From positions 1 through 48,928 of the forward strand of contig JAHCHE010000048.1 of NCBI GenBank assembly GCA_026129905.1: a DNA stretch of 48,928 nucleotides, given 5' to 3'. Position 1 is the stretch's first letter. Each line of letters starts with the position of its first letter. This document shows positions 1-8,020 of the stretch, piece by piece. Under the pieces are notes generated by a model that saw only the letters and a program-made list of their open reading frames with translations, was not told where the DNA came from and made no database searches. A program made the position numbers and the translations under genes. Origin of the DNA: Bryobacteraceae bacterium (GTDB lineage Bacteria; Acidobacteriota; Terriglobia; Bryobacterales; Bryobacteraceae).

Positions 1-1
1 C

Positions 2-133
2 AAACGAACTGCCGATATAGCCTGGCCGATCGAGGAAATGATCACAATTACCCGCAAAAACCCCGAACTTCCCCCCGCCTCCGACCCCAACGGTCTTGAT
101 CCGGCGCCCGCGCCCATCCTTATGACCCGCTAA
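2..133 (+). CDS. 3' end of an unrecognised gene (partial)
   Basis: A reading frame is open from the window edge to a TAA at 131-133 and gives 43 residues ending in PAPAPILMTR. The frame has no stop and its tail is Pro/Ala rich, as is common at C-termini here. No start, domain or motif can be seen, so the function is unknown. About 160 bases without a gene follow; they contain a pyrimidine-rich stretch around 143-190 that resembles common non-coding filler. Confidence 0.4.
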   Translation, partial: KRTADIAWPIEEMITITRKNPELPPASDPNGLDPAPAPILMTR

Positions 134-295
134 ACCCCCTCCAATTCTCTTCTTCTTCCGGTCTCTGCGCTCTCCGTGTCTCCGCGGTGAGCCCATTGAA
201 GCTTGATGTCCCAGCTAGATTCCCGATAGTCGGCTACGGTCCCCTCATCCAGCCGCCGCCTCTGCTAAGATGGCTGGCTTCCGGAATACTCCGCC

Positions 296-520
296 ATGAG
301 AGTGCTCGCGATCGCCGTCATCCCGGGCGATGGCATCGGCCCCGATGTTGTCCGCGCCGCCAGGCGCGTGCTGGCTTGCGCCGGGGAAAAACACCGGCTC
401 CGCTTCGAGTTCAAGGAGTTCGATTGGGGCGCCGAACACTTCTTCGCGCACGGCAAGATGATGCCGCCGAATGCGCTGGAGCTGCTCCAGCCCTTCGACG
501 CCATCCTGCTCGGCATGGGC
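296..520 (+). pseudogene. N-terminal fragment of isopropylmalate/tartrate dehydrogenase-like protein
   Basis: The ATG at 296 opens about 75 residues that match the N-terminus of the isocitrate/isopropylmalate/tartrate dehydrogenase family: the start IAVIPGDGIGPDVV, a middle block with WGAEHFFAHGKMMP, and FDAILLG. The family is normally about 350 residues, with substrate- and metal-binding residues further along. Here homology stops right after ILLGMG, where a palindromic repeat (520-591) begins. The frame then runs on through repeat sequence to a stop at 638-640. What remains cannot be an enzyme. I infer that repeat insertion or deletion destroyed the gene. Confidence 0.75.
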
Positions 521-591
521 AGGATCTCATCCTGCGCGGCGGTTCCCAACCGCCTCCCGGCCGATCGCCGATCGGCCCGCAGGTTGCCTTC
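520..591 (+). repeat. Palindromic interspersed repeat, copy A
   Basis: About 72 bases match, in inverted orientation, 27348-27420 with only a handful of differences. It contains two dyads: GGCGGTT-ccc-AACCGCC near 538-554, and GGCCGATCG-c-CGATCGGCC near 559-577. Two hairpins side by side resemble a REP/BIME-type element. This copy sits exactly where the dehydrogenase fragment loses homology. Confidence 0.75.
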
Positions 592-704
592 GCCCCACAA
601 CCGCGGTTTGGAGTTGTTGTTTCTAACAGTCTCTAAGTAGTGTGCAAAGCGCCGAGCTTGGGCAGGAGCGAACAAAGGGACCTCGCAATTCAGATCCCCG
701 GCGA

Positions 705-720
705 TGTCGCTCGAGCGACA
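705..720. promoter_or_regulatory. 16-bp perfect palindrome (possible operator)
   Basis: TGTCGCTCGAGCGACA is a perfect dyad in the 238-base gap between the dehydrogenase remnant and the end of the sigma-54 activator. Nothing else was seen in that gap. A function as a regulator-binding site is only a guess, because no complete gene starts next to it. Confidence 0.3.
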
Positions 721-878
721 CGATGGATGATCTGGAACGGGACCTCGCCGCTATTCGCGACGCCGCCCCGCAATGATCGCCGTCAGTAATACCTCCTGCT
801 AGCCCAGGGTTAACGCAACGGTATTGGGGCAACCTCGGCGAGGTGGCGTGCGCCCGCGGCCTCCCCGGCGCTGCGCTG

Positions 879-1871
879 CTACTGCACGCGCGGGGAGGTG
901 AGCCGGCTTGAAGCTTCCTGAAGCGCGTATAGCTTGAGCTTGCGGCTGAGCGTGCGGCGCGAGATGCCCAGCAGGTTGGCGGCGCGCTGCTGGTGCCCGC
1001 CGGTATGCAGCAAAGCCTCCAGGATCATTCGGCGCTCCTGCCGGTCCAGCGAACAGTCGCCCGGATCGGCAACGGGATGGATGTCCGGCCCAACCGCCTT
1101 CGATCGAACGCGTTCCGGCAGGTCCGGCTTTCGGATCACGGATCCCCTGGCCGCCACCGCGCTTTGCAGTACCGTGTTCCGGAGTTCTCTGATGTTGCCC
1201 GGCCACGAATAGGCCAGCAGAGCCCGCTCCGCCTCATCGTCGAACCGAGTGGCGGGAAACGCTTCGCGCAGGAATAACGCGGCGAGAGGAAGGATATCGT
1301 CCTTACGCTCCCGCAGCGCCGGCGTCTGCACGTGGAACTGCGTAAGCCGGTGGTACAGATCCGCGCGGAACCGGCCCGCCCGCGCCAGCGCGTCGAGATT
1401 CTGGTTCGTCGCCGCGACGATGCGGACATCCACCGACACTTTTCTTACCCCGCCCAGGCGGTAGTACGGGACGCCGTCCAGAATCCGAAGCAACTTCACC
1501 TGCATCTTCGGGTCGAGTTCGCCGATCTCGTCCAGAAAAAGCGTTCCGCGGTGCGCCAGCTCAAACAGACCCGGCTTGCTGGAATCGGCGCCGCTGAAAG
1601 CCCCCTTCTCATGTCCGAACAACTCGCTTTCGATGAGGTTCTCCGCCAGCGCGGCGCAGCTCACGTCCACCCACGGTTGCGCCGCGCGCCGGGAGTAATG
1701 ATGCAGCGCGCGCGCGATTACTTCCTTGCCGGCGCCGCTTTCGCCCGTGATGAGAACCGCGGCGTCGATGGCGGCAATGCGGCGGACGTACTCCATGAGC
1801 TGGCGCAGCGGCTTGCTGGCCACCAGCGCCTCCATGCCCTGAAAGACAAAGGTTTCTGCTTCGACGCCCAC
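879..1871 (-). CDS. Sigma-54-dependent transcriptional activator (NtrC-family AAA+ and Fis HTH)
   Basis: The 330-residue protein activates sigma-54 RNA polymerase by ATP hydrolysis. It shows Walker A GESGAGKE (about residue 43), the sigma-54 contact loop as GAFSGA (a conservative variant of GAFTGA), Walker [11 protein letters not shown], the R-finger region, and a C-terminal Fis-type helix-turn-helix ([20 protein letters not shown]). There is no receiver, GAF or PAS domain: the AAA+ core begins within about 20 residues of the N-terminus. The start is GTG at 1871. The frame stays open about 60 bases further upstream without an ATG, so a short extension from another codon is possible. It is divergent from the membrane/toxin operon at 2032, a plausible but unproven target. 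No -24/-12 promoter was recognised nearby. Confidence 0.9.
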   Translation of the reverse strand: MGVEAETFVFQGMEALVASKPLRQLMEYVRRIAAIDAAVLITGESGAGKEVIARALHHYSRRAAQPWVDVSCAALAENLIESELFGHEKGAFSGADSSKPGLFELAHRGTLFLDEIGELDPKMQVKLLRILDGVPYYRLGGVRKVSVDVRIVAATNQNLDALARAGRFRADLYHRLTQFHVQTPALRERKDDILPLAALFLREAFPATRFDDEAERALLAYSWPGNIRELRNTVLQSAVAARGSVIRKPDLPERVRSKAVGPDIHPVADPGDCSLDRQERRMILEALLHTGGHQQRAANLLGISRRTLSRKLKLYALQEASSRLTSPRVQ

Positions 1872-2031
1872 GGCGCTCCGAAGCCATTGTCCATCGGGAC
1901 GGTCATTTGGAGAATAGGAAAACCGCCCTAAATGTCGCTGTTTTTTCGCCTATTCATGCGGCATAAACGCCGAAACCACAGCGCGCCGGAGACCCCGGAG
2001 AATCCCCCGCGGTTGAACCATCAGGCCGGCC

Positions 2032-2673
2032 ATGATAGACTCCATACGCGAAACAGTGCCACTGGGAGTTCTGCACGCCGCGTCTGGGCAACGCCGAGTG
2101 CTGGGAGCAGTCTGCACCGCATCCGGCGCAGCGCTGGTGGCCTACGTTCTCACCGGCATATCACTGTCACTCACATTGCTGGCCGCCCTGGTGGGCGCTG
2201 CGGCGGTGGCCCCGCGCGTGTGGCGGCGGATGTCGACGGCGCAGCGGTCGCTGACGGCTCGGAGGACGCGAGCCGGCCTGCTGGCCGGGCTGGCCGCGAC
2301 CGCGGCGTACGACCTGTTCCGCTTGGCTCTCGTGTTGGTGGCGGGTTTCCGCTTCTGGCCGTTTGACATCTTTGAGATCTTCGGAAAGGCGCTGGTCGGC
2401 GAAGGAGCGCCGAGATCCATCGTCATTGTCGCGGGTGTTTCCTACCACGTGTTGAACGGCGTCGGGTTTGCGGCCGCCTTCGCGGTGTGGTTCGGCGACC
2501 GCGGAGTCGCGGCCGGCATCCTCTGGGCGCTCGTGCTCGAAGCCTTCATGGTGGCGATCTATCCCGGTTGGCTCAGCATCAAGGCCCTGGACGAGTTTCT
2601 TCCGGTTTCCGCCTTCGGCCATGTCGCCTACGGCGCGACCCTGGGTTGGACAACAAAGCGATTGCTGCAGTGA
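2032..2673 (+). CDS. Small polytopic membrane protein, first gene of toxin operon
   Basis: The 213-residue protein has about five or six hydrophobic segments, for example near residues 35-60, 81-105, 127-150 and 158-175, and a basic cytoplasmic loop (WRRMSTAQRSLTARRTR). No known domain was recognised. The next gene starts 10 bases after its stop, and the third gene overlaps the second, so transcription as one unit is likely. It may anchor, export or regulate the Hint toxin two genes downstream, but this is inferred from position only. Confidence 0.75.
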   Translation: MIDSIRETVPLGVLHAASGQRRVLGAVCTASGAALVAYVLTGISLSLTLLAALVGAAAVAPRVWRRMSTAQRSLTARRTRAGLLAGLAATAAYDLFRLALVLVAGFRFWPFDIFEIFGKALVGEGAPRSIVIVAGVSYHVLNGVGFAAAFAVWFGDRGVAAGILWALVLEAFMVAIYPGWLSIKALDEFLPVSAFGHVAYGATLGWTTKRLLQ

Positions 2674-2683
2674 GGCGGACCGT

Positions 2684-3982
2684 ATGACGGCGATCGAGGC
2701 TTGGTGGGTTGGCTGGCCCCGCGCGGGGCTGGCCTTTTCCAGGACGGCTTTTCTGGGCATGGCCGACGGCCACTATCTCACCGCCTGGCGTATTCCGGCG
2801 GTCTACCTGCCTACATTCGCTCTGTCGCTTGGCTTGATGGTTGGCTGGCGGCCTGCGTCATTCCAATTAGTCTGGGCGGGAGCGGTGGCGGCGCTTGGGG
2901 TCTCGTGGATTCTCAGCGCGTTGGGCGGCGCCGCCGCACTGCGCGGCTGGGGAGTGCGGCTGGCGGCGGTAGTGTTCGCGATCGGCCTCCTGCAGCGGCA
3001 GTCGTCCGCGCTTGCCTATAACTTCGTATTCACCGAATCGCTCGTGTTGATATGCCTGATCGCCGTCCTCGGCGTCACCGGCGGCTGCGCCGGGAGCGCG
3101 TTTGTCGCCGGGTTCCTGTTGGGCGATTTCATCCTAGGCCGCCCGGAATGGGGCGGCTCGGCGTCGGCGGTCTGGAGCGGCTTGTGGCGCGTCCGGCTGC
3201 CGCTGATGATTCAGTACGCGCTGGTGGCGATGCTCGCCGTCGGCGCGCCGCTGTTGACCAAGTACCTGGTCTTTCAGCTTTTCTGGCCTCAACTCAGCAG
3301 GCGCGTCCAGTTCCTGATCGGCGCCTGCGCTTCCGCGGCCACCACCGCTCTGCTGATCTACGTCTGGACGAACTCTGTGCCGCTGCTCATCCGGCCGGTA
3401 TTCACCTGGCAAGGCGGAAGTCTCAGGCCTGAGGCGATCCAGCCCGTCCAGAAGGGCTGGTGGATCGTGATCCTGTGCGCCGTTGCCGCTTCCCTGATCC
3501 GCAGCTTCCTGCAAGCTCGAACCGCGTCCGACGAGGAGCTGAGCGGCCGCATTCGCCCGATCGAAGAGGCGCTGGTGACGCCGGCGCCCCCGCCCGCGCT
3601 CGAGCGGATCCCGCTTGCAGCCGGCATCGCGATCTGGGCCGGATCGGCCACCCTGCTTTTCGCCGGCGTCCTGGAAAGTCTGTGGCAGGCGGTGGCTCTG
3701 TTCCTGGTGCTGGCGCTGGTCCACGCGCTCCGCCGGGGCGCCGTTCCCATTCCCCTAGAACCCTGGCGCAGATTCGTCGAGAAGTACCCGCTGCTGCTCC
3801 GCCTCGTGGTCGGCCTTTTGATCGTTCGCGAAATTGCCTCGTGGCGGCTGGAGGCGCAATGGTCGGCGAATTCGTTTCGGCCGTTGCTGCTTGTGATCGT
3901 CGTCTCCTCGGTCCTCTTTCTGTTGTTGTATCCGCCGAGGGGTGCGGCGCCTCGGGCGCCGGAGCAGGGCCCGCCGTCATGA
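2684..3982 (+). CDS. Polytopic membrane protein, second gene of toxin operon
   Basis: The 432-residue protein has about ten predicted membrane segments in two groups, separated by a more polar stretch around residues 255-310 that includes a Pro-rich piece (VTPAPPPALER). The C-terminus is a short Pro/Arg tail. The family was not recognised; it is not an evident transporter with nucleotide-binding or known signature motifs. Its TGA overlaps the ATG of the toxin gene (ATGA at 3979-3982), which implies translational coupling. Together with the preceding gene it could form a membrane complex for the toxin; this is context-based inference. Confidence 0.75.
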   Translation: MTAIEAWWVGWPRAGLAFSRTAFLGMADGHYLTAWRIPAVYLPTFALSLGLMVGWRPASFQLVWAGAVAALGVSWILSALGGAAALRGWGVRLAAVVFAIGLLQRQSSALAYNFVFTESLVLICLIAVLGVTGGCAGSAFVAGFLLGDFILGRPEWGGSASAVWSGLWRVRLPLMIQYALVAMLAVGAPLLTKYLVFQLFWPQLSRRVQFLIGACASAATTALLIYVWTNSVPLLIRPVFTWQGGSLRPEAIQPVQKGWWIVILCAVAASLIRSFLQARTASDEELSGRIRPIEEALVTPAPPPALERIPLAAGIAIWAGSATLLFAGVLESLWQAVALFLVLALVHALRRGAVPIPLEPWRRFVEKYPLLLRLVVGLLIVREIASWRLEAQWSANSFRPLLLVIVVSSVLFLLLYPPRGAAPRAPEQGPPS

Positions 3983-5658
3983 GCTACGCGAAAGCCGCGC
4001 TGCTGATCTGCTGCTTCGTCCTTTCGGCCGCTCCGCTGGCCGCGCACAATTGCAGCGACCTTCAGGATTGCTTCAACAACATTCGGGCCGCGTTGGCCGC
4101 GGCATTCGCGCTAGCCGGCGTCGTGGCGAGCATTGGGCTTGATTTCATGCCGGTTATCGGTACGGTTAAAGGCGTCTACGAGGCCTGGACCGGACAGGAT
4201 CTGGTCACCGGCCAGAAGCTGGCGTGGTGGGAACGCGCTGTCGGAATACTGCCGGGAGTGGCTGGCTTGGCCGGCACGGCCGCGGCTTTCCGCCATCTGG
4301 ACGATATTGGGGACATCGCCCGTGGGATCGACCGGGCCGCCGACGCGGCGCGAGGCGTAGACCGCGCCGGAGATGCGGCCAGAGCCGTCGACCGCGGCGC
4401 GGATGCCCTGCGCGCGGTGGACCACGGCGCCGATTTCGCGCGCGCGGCCGACCGTGGCGCCGACGCCCTGCGTGTTGGCGATCGCGGGGCCGACGCGGCG
4501 CGCGGCGCTGATCGCGCGTCGGACGCCGCCAGAAGCGCCGATGAAGCCATCGAGATCGGCAAAGTCCGCTGCTTTCCGGCGGGCATCATGGTTCGCCTGG
4601 CAAGTGGCGCCCTTCGGGACATTTCACGGATCCGGGAGGGTGATCGCGTGACGACCGCTGCCGGCGCATCCCGCTTCCCGGCCGTATCCGCCATCCGCTC
4701 CCAGCCCGTGCGGGCGACGACGCGCCGCCGCGCGAGTCTGCTTGTCGAACTCACCGTGTTCAGCGACGGCGCCCACCACCAGGTGAGCGCCACGCCTGCA
4801 CACCTGTTTGCCACCACCGACGGCTATCGGCCGGCCGGCAGCCTCCGGCCTGGCGTGACGCTCGCGGCGGCCGGTGGCCGCGCCGTCACCGTGACAGCCG
4901 TGTCAGAACGCGCCGGCGCCGTTGACGTTTTCAACCTCGCCGTGCCTGAAGACCGCACCTATTTCATCGGCCCGCTCGAACTCCTGGTTCACAACGACTG
5001 CCACGAAGCGGCCACCCAGGCGTCGCTAGAAAAGATGATCGAGCGAGGCACGAAGGAATATGAGCGGGTTCCCGGACAGATCGGCGAGCGGATGGCAAAA
5101 GACGGGACACTGCTGGATACGACGCGGCACGACGTGACGCGCGAAATTCGCCAGACGCGAAAGGCGCTCAACGACGCCAAGGCGGCGCGGGACTTCGACC
5201 GCGTAGCCGCGCTGGAGAAGCAACTGGACCGGCTCACCGATGTCGGCAGACAGACCTATCCCGACGCGCTGGCTCGGGAAGTGAGCACCGGCGCCCTGGT
5301 CGCCATGGAAGCCAAGACGCCCGTGCGCTACCCCTGGTCGGTCTCGCCTGTTTTCGATCGATTCAACAACTTCGCGAACGACCTGGTCTACCAGAAGTGG
5401 CTCCGGCAGAAACACCTGCCCCCCGACGTCAAGAATGTCCTGGTGGTGGATCTCAGGCAAGCCTATCCTGGAGTCGGTTCGGCAAAGGGCGCCGCGCTCG
5501 ACAAACTCGTCGATGGGGCGAAAACCGAATTGAGTCAGGTATTCAAGACAAACGACGTACTGCGTAGAGAGAAGTATGGCGAATTCTGGGACGAGATCCG
5601 CTTCGTGGTGGGCTCCGGCGACGCCCCGGCGCTGACGGCGCCGTGGAAGCTCAGTTGA
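3979..5658 (+). CDS. Secreted polymorphic toxin: pre-toxin TG domain, decapeptide repeats, Hint autoprotease, nuclease-like tip
   Basis: The 559-residue protein has the order typical of polymorphic toxins. A signal peptide is at 1-22. A pre-toxin TG-like segment at about 50-100 has FMPVIGTVKGVYEAWTGQDL followed by LVTGQKLAWWERAVGILPG. Ten-residue repeats fill 108-187. A Hint (intein-like) domain spans 198-339: Cys198 in RCFPAG, TPAH at 272-275, and terminal His338-Asn339. A unique C-terminal module follows at about 341-559. That module contains D429 (YPDA) and E444-A-K446, spaced like a PD-(D/E)XK nuclease. In known toxins the Hint domain cuts off the C-terminal toxin. The nuclease call is inferred from the D...ExK pattern only. 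The following gene starts 16 bases later and is the natural immunity candidate. Confidence 0.85.
   Translation: MSYAKAALLICCFVLSAAPLAAHNCSDLQDCFNNIRAALAAAFALAGVVASIGLDFMPVIGTVKGVYEAWTGQDLVTGQKLAWWERAVGILPGVAGLAGTAAAFRHLDDIGDIARGIDRAADAARGVDRAGDAARAVDRGADALRAVDHGADFARAADRGADALRVGDRGADAARGADRASDAARSADEAIEIGKVRCFPAGIMVRLASGALRDISRIREGDRVTTAAGASRFPAVSAIRSQPVRATTRRRASLLVELTVFSDGAHHQVSATPAHLFATTDGYRPAGSLRPGVTLAAAGGRAVTVTAVSERAGAVDVFNLAVPEDRTYFIGPLELLVHNDCHEAATQASLEKMIERGTKEYERVPGQIGERMAKDGTLLDTTRHDVTREIRQTRKALNDAKAARDFDRVAALEKQLDRLTDVGRQTYPDALAREVSTGALVAMEAKTPVRYPWSVSPVFDRFNNFANDLVYQKWLRQKHLPPDVKNVLVVDLRQAYPGVGSAKGAALDKLVDGAKTELSQVFKTNDVLRREKYGEFWDEIRFVVGSGDAPALTAPWKLS
4300..4539 (+). repeat. In-frame 30-bp tandem repeats encoding eight decapeptides
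   Basis: Residues 108-187 of the toxin are eight consecutive ten-residue units of the form D-R-(A/G)-A-D-A-(A/L)-R-(A/G)-(V/A). The first unit (DDIGDIARGI) is the most diverged; the next seven are close. There is no linker or indel. The pattern of acidic, basic and small residues suggests an extended alpha-helical rod or fibre between the pre-toxin and Hint domains. Confidence 0.85.
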
Positions 5659-5674
5659 ACGGGACGCCATTAAT

Positions 5675-6400
5675 ATGTCCGATTATCTGCGGCTGACTCC
5701 GATCGACTGGCAGGCGTTCTCCAACTGGAGCGCCGCGTATCGTATGGCGGCCTCCTCGGGGGACTTGGCGCCATTCTGGTCCATGGTCGTCAATGAGGCG
5801 CGTCCGTACCATGTCGGCGACCCCGAGGAGCCCGAGCAACCCGCCGTGACATCTCCGGACGCTCGCCTGCTCGCCGTATTGCAGCGCGATCCTCGCCTCT
5901 GCCGCGACGAGTTCATCGAACGATACCGGTACGCGGCGGAGCCGGTCGTGGACTGGTTGCTCCGTCTGTTGAGCCGCGCCGCTCGCGACCACGTGGCGTT
6001 AACGGAGACGGACGCGTTCCTCGCCTTCTTCTCGGAATCCTATCGGCGCTACGTCGTCGGCGCGGAGATGTCCGGCGAGATCCCGGAATTCGACGGTCCG
6101 CGCGCTCTCCTGGAAGCCTTGGGCAGGGACGAGCCGCCGCACCAACCGCGCGACACCGTCCACCCCGCCGCCGCTGTCCTCGAATTGGCGTCCCGGCTGG
6201 ACGCGATCGATCCCGCCCGGTATCCGGAGGGCGACATCGCCGCCCTGATCGATTATGTCGAGCTGTACGTCGATCCCAATCTCGCCGCCGGCGGCGAATC
6301 CTTTAACGAGATCGTCCTCGAGGACCTGCGGAGCTTGCAGGAGCACTACCGGAGCGCGGCCGCGCGCGGCTTTGGCATCTGGGTTCGGCCGCCGGCCTGA
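5675..6400 (+). CDS. Candidate immunity protein for the Hint toxin
   Basis: The 241-residue protein is acidic and mostly helical, with no signal peptide or membrane segment, so it should be cytoplasmic. It starts 16 bases after the toxin stop. Directly downstream, same-strand position is where immunity genes of polymorphic toxins lie. No known immunity family was recognised. Visible features are many Trp/Tyr/Asp/Glu residues (for example LRLTPIDWQAFSNW at the N-terminus) and a Pro-rich loop near 150-165. The assignment rests on gene order. Confidence 0.65.
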   Translation: MSDYLRLTPIDWQAFSNWSAAYRMAASSGDLAPFWSMVVNEARPYHVGDPEEPEQPAVTSPDARLLAVLQRDPRLCRDEFIERYRYAAEPVVDWLLRLLSRAARDHVALTETDAFLAFFSESYRRYVVGAEMSGEIPEFDGPRALLEALGRDEPPHQPRDTVHPAAAVLELASRLDAIDPARYPEGDIAALIDYVELYVDPNLAAGGESFNEIVLEDLRSLQEHYRSAAARGFGIWVRPPA

Positions 6401-6421
6401 GTGCCAGCCGGCGCGGGCGGT

Positions 6422-6580
6422 ATCGCCGGTCACATTACGTCCACCTGACGCCTCAACTGTCCTAACGACCCTGCTTACAAGCATTTGGCCTTTAAGCTGG
6501 CCTCCCTCCGCCCGCGCCTGTCCGCCCACCGGGCGGTAGAATCTCTTTGGCGGCGCCTCCTCTGCTGGCCGGCCGTCCTT
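6422..6580 (+). repeat. 160-bp direct repeat, copy 1
   Basis: This aligns with 6883-7041 at a constant offset of 461 bases, without visible indels and with roughly 85% identity. Shared landmarks are ATCGCCGGTCACATT at the start, CCTGCTTACAAGCA in the middle, and GGGCGGTAGAATCTCTTTGG near the end. It encodes nothing recognisable. Confidence 0.8.
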
Positions 6581-6882
6581 GACAACCGAGAAAAGCCAAC
6601 CAGAGCCCAGGGCATCGCTCGCCCATTCATCACAATTCGACACATTCTACACGTTGCGGCGCGACGCATCGGCGGCCACAGATGCGTCGCGGCCGCCCGT
6701 GTAGCCGCTATCTTGCAGAAATTAAGAAGGTTCTCCAACCGGCCAATTTTCGCGAAATTTTCCGCGATGCGTCGCGCCCCGCTACGGCAGCATCCGCGCG
6801 TACAGCTCGGAATGGGCCGCCGCTCGTGGAGCACGTTCCCTTGCCGGTTTGTTGGGCGGTGGGAGCACCCGCCGCGGACGAT

Positions 6883-7041
6883 ATCGCCGGTCACATTGCG
6901 TCCTCCCGACTCCTCAGGTGCCCTAACGGTCCTGCTTACAAGCACTTGGCCTGCAATCCGGCCTGCCTCCGCCCGCGCCTGTCCGCCTATCGGGCGGTAG
7001 AATCTCTTTGGCGGCGCTTCTTCCGCTGGCCGGCGGTCTTG
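6883..7041 (+). repeat. 160-bp direct repeat, copy 2
   Basis: This is the second copy of the repeat at 6422-6580. It ends within about 15 bases of the 3' end of the IS110-type remnant, so the repeat may mark one boundary of an ancient insertion. No third copy was noticed in the window. Confidence 0.8.
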
Positions 7042-7054
7042 CCTCGAAAATACT

Positions 7055-8020
7055 CTACGTGGCAGCAGGTGGAGACGTGCGGGTTTTGTTCTTGCGGGCG
7101 CCCCGGCGAGGGTGATCGTCCGACGGATCTTTCTCAACTGAATAGAATTGCTGGCGCGTTTGGCGAGCGCGGAAGCCGAGAGCGCCGCGTCGCACGTTGG
7201 CGGAACAGGCTTTGCGCAAGCGTGGGGTCTGTAGGGCCGTGGGCGGCGTGGCGGCGGGAGCCTGAGCCAGACTCTGCTCCAATTGCTCGAGCAAGTCTGG
7301 ATCGGCGCCCAATTGACGCAGCCGCTGACTGTGATGGTGCAGCAACCGCGTGCGCTCTTTGGCGTGCATTTGAGCCGGGTCAGGTTCGCGGAACGGTTGC
7401 TTGGACCAGAGCACCGCCCAGATGAGCCGGAGCAGGCTGTGGGCCAGGGCGACGTTGGCTTTAGGCTTGCCGAGCTTTTGCATCCAGCGGTGGAAGCGGC
7501 GCTGGAACAGCGAGTCGCGGGTGCGCGCCGCCGCCCAGGCCGCCTCCACCAGCGCGGTGATCAGGAATTTGTTGGCCTTCTGGATGCGCCCGTGCTTGTT
7601 CTTGCCCGCCGAGCGGTTGTTGCCCGGGCAGATGCCGGCCCATTTGCACAGGCTCCCCGGTGCGGAGAACTGGCCGATGTCGGGGCCGATCTCGGCCAGG
7701 ATACTGGCGGCGCTCATTTCCTTGATGCCGGGAATGCTCTGCAGCAGCGCATTCTGCTCCGGCCAGGCTTTGATCCGCTTCTGGATCGCGGTTTCCAACT
7801 CCTCCAATTGGCGGTCCAGCAGCACGATGTGTTCGACGCTTTGGTTGATCAGCCAGCGGTGGTGGTCGGTCATCCGGTGCCGCTGAAGTGCCGCAGTCAA
7901 CTCCGGGATCCGCTGGCGCAGACGCCGCTTGGCCAGGTCGGCGATCTCCTCCGGTGGCAATTCCTGTCCCGAGAGCAGCGTCTGCTTTGACGTGCCGGTC
8001 TCCGGCCGTTCTACACTTTT
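7055..8020 (-). pseudogene. IS110-family transposase remnant (N-terminal catalytic half missing)
   Basis: An open frame of about 320 codons carries the second half of an IS110-type transposase. It has the linker IADLAKRRLRQRIPEL, then LLQSIPGIKEMSAASILAEIG, then the Tnp_20 core with LCKWAGICPGNNRSAGK and ANKFLITALVEAAWAAARTRDS. The DEDD RuvC-like domain that should make up the first 150-200 residues is absent: an in-frame TAG at 8021-8023 closes the frame and no start codon fits. The tail after WAVLWSKQPFREPDP is longer than usual and Gln/Arg rich. It should be inactive. Confidence 0.8.

Larger units (their letters stand above)
6401..7054. other. Gene-free stretch with direct repeats and GATGCGTC dyads
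   Basis: No credible gene was seen here in either strand. The stretch contains both copies of a 160-bp direct repeat (6422-6580 and 6883-7041) and, between them, three GATGCGTC/GACGCATC motifs at 6663-6670, 6681-6688 and 6766-6773. The first two form a dyad. It looks like mobile-element debris between the immunity gene and the IS110 remnant. Confidence 0.6.

Noticed and set aside
143-192. Pyrimidine-rich sequence ending CTCCGCGGTGA as a specific element
   Set aside because: Only one copy was seen in the window and no dyad or gene is linked to it.
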